Shown: in pieces, positions 61,801 through 64,000 of the stretch
Layout of the letters: each line of letters begins with the position of its first letter
Position numbering within the stretch: position 1 is the first letter of the stretch
Made by a program: the position numbers and the translations under genes
Notes under the pieces: model-generated
Database searches by the model: none
What the model was told of the DNA's origin: nothing
Seen by the model: only the letters and a program-made list of their open reading frames with translations
Assembly (NCBI GenBank): GCA_951812585.1
Contig: OX638318.1
Span: 710,819 to 774,818 of the forward strand
Length of the DNA: 64,000 nt
Source: Rhodothermales bacterium
GTDB taxonomy: Bacteria > Bacteroidota > Rhodothermia > Rhodothermales > Bin80
Direction of reading: 5' to 3'

Positions 61801-64000
61801 CATGTCGGCCACGGCGCTTGCCACCATCCCCACGGCCTTCACTTCTGCGGCGCTCTCGTTCAACCTATCTGGACTGGAAGCAGGCGAGCGCGTGCTCATA
61901 CACGCGGGAGCCGGCGGTGTTGGGCTGGCAGCTATCCAACTGGCGCAGGCGGCCGGAGCCGAAGTATTCGCTACGGCAAGTGCACCCAAGCAGGCTTATC
62001 TGCGCTCGCTCGGCGTGCGGCATGTGTTTAACAGCCGGACCACAGAATTCGGCAGGGAAATCATGGATGTGACCGGGGATGCGGGCGTCCATGTGGTGCT
62101 GAACAGTCTGACAGGACCCGGCTTTATCGATGCAAGCCTGTCCTGTCTCAAGGATCAGGGTCGTTTTGTGGAAATGGCCAGGGTGGATATCCTGAGCAAG
62201 GAAGAGATGGCGTCGGTTCGCCCGGACGTATCCTATTTCATCCTGGAACTGGACGTTCTCAAGGAAGACTTTCCAGAGCAGCCCGGCGACGCCTTGCGGG
62301 ATGTGATGGCGCTCTTGGCTGATGGCCAGGTAACCCCTATGGTCCACACGCGGTGGGCATTGGCCAAGGCTGGCCCGGCCATGATGTTTATGCGTGCGGC
62401 GCGGCACATCGGCAAGATCATACTGGCAGCTTCGCCCCTTGAAAAGGGGCACCTGCGCACAGATCGAACCTATCTGGTGACCGGCGGCCTGGGAGGAATC
62501 GGATCGGCCCTCGCCAACTGGCTTGCGGAACGCGGGGCGGGTATGATCGTGCTGAATGGACGACGCCCACCCGACCCTGAGGTGGCCGAATCTATTGCAT
62601 CGCTGCAAAGCCGCGGCCTAAGCGTCCGAGTCGAACTTGCAGATGTGACGGACTTTGCTGCGGTAGATGCCATGATCGGGCGAATAGATCGGGATCTGCC
62701 TCCGCTCGGTGGAGTGATCCACGCTGTCGGCGTCTTGTCGGATGCGTCGCTGTCGAATCAAAGCTGGGAGCGTTTTGAAAGCGTGCTCTGGCCCAAAGTG
62801 CTGGGCGCATGGCATCTACATCGCAGCACGGTTGGAAGGGACCTGGATCTGTTTGTGCTGTTTTCGAGTGCCGCAGGGGTCATGGGTAATCCCGGTCAGG
62901 CGAATCACGCGGCAGCCAATGCGTTTCTGGATCAACTCGCTGCGCATCGACGGGCCATGGGACTGCCCGGGCAGGCGATCGCTTGGGGCGCGTGGTCGGG
63001 CATCGGCGAAGCGGAAGAACAACGGGAACGCATCGAAGAGCGTTTCGCTGCCCGCGGCGTCCGATGGATCACGCCACAGCAGGGCTTTAAGGTTTTTGAG
63101 TGGCTGATGCGTCAGGATATGGTGACCGGTGTGGTCACGGCCGTGGATTGGCCCGTGTTTCAGCAGTCTGTCGAGCGCCCGCTATCCTTGCTGGATGAGC
63201 TATTGTCGGAGGTCCCCGACGCAGAAGCCGCACAGCCAGCGTTGTCGGATGAGTTGATTGCCAGGCTGAGCGAGACGCCCATGGCGGACCGCGAAGGACT
63301 GATGGTGTCCTTCCTGCAGCAGGAGCTGCAGGCGGTGCTGCGCCTGACGAATCCGCCTGCGCCTTCCGTAGGCTTTTTCGACCTGGGGATGGATTCCCTT
63401 ATGGCTGTGGAGCTTAGAAACCGTCTCAATCGCGCCCTTGCCGGCGAGTATGTGGCCCCCAACACGGTGGTGTTCGACTATCCCGACATAGCCAGCCTTT
63501 CTCGCCACCTGATCGACGCGCTAGGAAAGGGGGATGCTGCTCCTTCAAGAGCCGTGCAGCCAAGCCAGCCGCCTGTGCAAGAGCACGACGGGAATCACAT
63601 TGCGGTAGTAGGCATGGCATGCCGCTTTCCCGGTGCTCCAGACCTTGCCACATTCTGGAGCCTGCTCGCTGCGGGCGGCAATGCGGTGACCAATGGACGG
63701 CCCGACCCCGGGCCTTGGCAAGGCGTCGCAGGGAACCCGTCCGCGGAAGATCCCGCGCTGCGGCAGGGCGGCTTTGTCGAGGGGCTGGACCAGTTTGATG
63801 CACGATTCTTCGGAATCAGGCCCATAGAGGCGCGGATGATGGATCCGCGCCAGCGAATGCTGCTGGAAACAAGCTGGCAAGCCCTTGAGGATGCCGGCAT
63901 AAACCCGGACCTGCTTGTCGGAAGTCGCGCTGGGGTGTATGCCGGGCTGGGCAGCAGTGAATACAGGGACCTCATCCCGCCCGCTGACAGGGAAAACGGC
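55829..64000 (+). CDS. Type I modular polyketide synthase (KS-AT-DH-cMT-ER-KR-ACP-KS...), partial at the window edge
   Basis: One frame stays open for 8172 bases and leaves the window. Module 1: KS about residues 10-440 (Cys183 in [24 protein letters not shown]); AT about 570-870 (GQGSQW, GHSVGEF with Ser661, QAFH at 765 suggesting malonyl-CoA); DH about 945-1230 ([15 protein letters not shown]); C-methyltransferase about 1400-1600 ([12 protein letters not shown]); ER about 1895-2190 ([21 protein letters not shown]); KR about 2215-2400 ([21 protein letters not shown] with His where the usual Tyr stands); ACP about 2480-2560 ([11 protein letters not shown], Ser about 2522). A second KS starts at about 2590. 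The first module would add an alpha-methyl-branched, fully reduced unit. There is no loading domain before KS, so the primer is acyl from elsewhere. The product is unknown. Confidence 0.92.
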   Translation, partial: MVSQTHPWSCPIAIVGMACRFPQSPSLDAFWHLLEAGRSAVLEGEPGSGIGRVGTLFPDPVERPACRFGAYLDELDQFDAAFFRISPVEAQLLDPQQRLMLETSWRAIEDAGMDPEGLRGTRTGVYAGISNNEYRGLILEVSDTAEPATSLYSVTGTSFNTAIGRVAYALGLEGPAMAVDTACSSSLVAIHQAISGLQRGETDLALAGGVHTILSGKLLELRANAGMLSPDGRCATFDAAANGYVRGEGCGIVVLKRLAEAEADGDRIWGVVRGTALNQDGASPGLTVPSESAQERVIAAALRQAGIAPTQVDYVEAHGTGTEVGDPIEIEATGTAYSPGREYHQPLLIGSVKTNIGHLESAAGVAGVIKVILSMNHGVIPRHLNFQTPNPRMNWDQLPLKVTAAPTPWPNAPDRPLRAGVSGFGWSGTNAHIILEGYGEPDGAPRAHWVAGPLHPVPTSLPASVGANTTITPRLAARTLRVLPLSGRTDDALREMARRYLSWLDAHAEELGADNTAGDALLADLAWTASVGRTHFMHRAGIVFDHLSPLRQALDALAQTGGRSGEARKTVFLFTGQGSQWIGMGRDLYEQEPVARAVLDRCESVFRAERGSSLLDVMFGRSNENLNDTIWAQPAIYALECAHTTLLESMGICPDILVGHSVGEFAAAHAAGVFGLEDGLRIMVRRSEILASLPEPGAMAAVFASLPHVQAAVRAHNEITGAERLSIAARNGAHQVISGPVEAVATVVQEFDSQAVRVHQLNTSQAFHSPLVEPVLDALEGIFDDINLAAPSRTLVSNVTGRLVAPGEVLDGAYWRSHARSSVAFDRAAQTLAELRVNLAVEVGPHAVLGPMLSFAWPGGDANGQDNAAAAPLVVATSHRPSEKRPEELFGAQTSFANTIAAIYEAGVNVAFSGLYTGEERRRLSIPGYPFQRERFWVEGRKQQRRSTGHPLLGERRALASGEITFETEVFQSDPAWLADHRVFGRIIAPGALYGAMAVAISQSEKFGATVVEEMQLHNPLIFSGENESDQDAGRKVQALVLDAATEPARRVQLFSKSAQEDGWTLHAECQLPVGSRLPGPSASVVIEELKASLSPLDTPAFYRAKASVGISLGPPFRTLRAVWSRLGEALGEITLPEGIPQGGLPAHPLLLDGCFQVMGAARSPGSTEDDITYLPFGWERLWLTDQLPKRFFCHVRMKEDSWSKLTASSADGAPEVFAGDCRLYDPNGALLGELDGFMVKRATRAALLSAVEGLDELLYEVVWRQASLAPGISPADFLQDPAVVETQTGTFAEYLDAAGVAAPSRIGLLTDLEWLSRSYALATLERLGWQRQKGAVVQTEALRRRLNIRKEHKRLFRRMLEMLAKSGVLQEKDGDFVVTVGQEDPIPDAMPTDIQQFAARMLAQYPHGSNEIGLFQRCGGALADVLIGREDPLALLFGGTEPTPADLYRKAPVARAANQLLQDTIAALLEARPPGRRLRVLEVGAGTGSATAAVLPELPSEAYDYVYTDISAGFFAEAEGRFGGLEASIDYRVLDIEKDPEDQGFPRHSYDLVIASNVLHATRYLEETLAHCRALLAPSGQLVALENLRGQGWLDLTFGQLDGWWRFADDYRPHHALASPAVWRRALADAGFGRVAVLGVDTSDTAEAPDRGVIVATGPAAVAEAPGVWVLAADRASVGAPLAAVLRARNQTVLLVIPQGSVTAHAEADKPLIVRTITDMESRQAWCSLLQSLPEDAPFAGVVHLMALNGHAAQATAIELGTDVKRVAASTLALAQGLTDADLAPDKGMWILTRGAQILEKEQTGVLAGATLWGLGKVLMREAIHLNPRLIDLDPARTHLPVGFADELLYPDRENHIAYRFDRRHAARLIRAGNNTERLTLPDEGDWQLEPDADGSLERVQVKPLLPMALGSRDVRVAVEATGLNFWDLFRAIGVIDVGLLGGEMCGRVTEIGREVTAIAPGDRVVGLAFGTFRSEVVTREEMVALAPTDMSATALATIPTAFTSAALSFNLSGLEAGERVLIHAGAGGVGLAAIQLAQAAGAEVFATASAPKQAYLRSLGVRHVFNSRTTEFGREIMDVTGDAGVHVVLNSLTGPGFIDASLSCLKDQGRFVEMARVDILSKEEMASVRPDVSYFILELDVLKEDFPEQPGDALRDVMALLADGQVTPMVHTRWALAKAGPAMMFMRAARHIGKIILAASPLEKGHLRTDRTYLVTGGLGGIGSALANWLAERGAGMIVLNGRRPPDPEVAESIASLQSRGLSVRVELADVTDFAAVDAMIGRIDRDLPPLGGVIHAVGVLSDASLSNQSWERFESVLWPKVLGAWHLHRSTVGRDLDLFVLFSSAAGVMGNPGQANHAAANAFLDQLAAHRRAMGLPGQAIAWGAWSGIGEAEEQRERIEERFAARGVRWITPQQGFKVFEWLMRQDMVTGVVTAVDWPVFQQSVERPLSLLDELLSEVPDAEAAQPALSDELIARLSETPMADREGLMVSFLQQELQAVLRLTNPPAPSVGFFDLGMDSLMAVELRNRLNRALAGEYVAPNTVVFDYPDIASLSRHLIDALGKGDAAPSRAVQPSQPPVQEHDGNHIAVVGMACRFPGAPDLATFWSLLAAGGNAVTNGRPDPGPWQGVAGNPSAEDPALRQGGFVEGLDQFDARFFGIRPIEARMMDPRQRMLLETSWQALEDAGINPDLLVGSRAGVYAGLGSSEYRDLIPPADRENG

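Noticed and set aside
1-64000. CRISPR array, tRNA, rRNA, replication origin
   Set aside because: No regularly spaced repeats, tRNA-like T-loop sequences or rRNA-like tracts were recognised by eye; absence is not proven without a covariance-model scan.

Overview
The window looks like chromosome of a Gram-negative, moderately high-GC bacterium. My best guess is the Rhodothermota/Bacteroidota side of the tree (relatives of Salinibacter or Rhodothermus). This is an inference from gene content: six-bladed beta-propeller lipoproteins, a long TamB, a DUF2400/TIGR02757 protein, an Mpl ligase, CcmF, and metal ABC permeases carrying winged-helix tails. No rRNA, tRNA or CRISPR array was seen.

Layout. 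1-13.4 kb is a decayed mobile-element zone. It holds three different IS3-family elements, an IS66 fragment cut by an IS21-type element, a frameshifted IS1595-type element and two scraps of tyrosine recombinase. They sit around a CBASS-type CD-NTase gene split by the first IS3 element and two propeller lipoprotein genes, one of them broken. 13.6-24.1 kb carries exported or envelope proteins: a sulfatase, an intradiol dioxygenase, a Tat-type metallophosphoesterase, TamB and a sialate O-acetylesterase-like lipoprotein. 24.4-34.5 kb is a surface-polysaccharide precursor region: methyltransferase, polyprenyl-phosphate glycosyltransferase, two nucleotide-sugar dehydrogenases, mannose-1-phosphate guanylyltransferase, and a sulfate permease with a fused ATP sulfurylase/APS kinase. 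34.7-45.4 kb is a run of + strand genes: a TolC/MFP/RND efflux system whose permease is unusually long, then Mpl and CcmF. 45.4-49.3 kb is a four-gene Mn/Zn/Fe-type ABC importer on the minus strand, followed by a PD40 propeller lipoprotein and a gene-poor 1.3 kb.

The right end is the most striking part. A three-gene arsenosugar operon (ArsM methyltransferase, AhpD-like peroxidase-like protein, ArsS radical SAM enzyme) runs leftward. Diverging from it across 370 bp is a giant type I polyketide synthase gene that is open from 55829 to the window edge (at least 2724 codons), with domain order KS-AT-DH-cMT-ER-KR-ACP-KS. The arrangement raises the possibility of an arsenic-containing polyketide or lipid pathway; this is a hypothesis, not a demonstrated function.

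The polysaccharide region could work as a unit. The two dehydrogenases, the guanylyltransferase and the PAPS-forming enzyme would supply activated uronic acids, GDP-mannose and activated sulfate for a possibly sulfated surface glycan. The sulfatase and acetylesterase nearby could act on related polymers.
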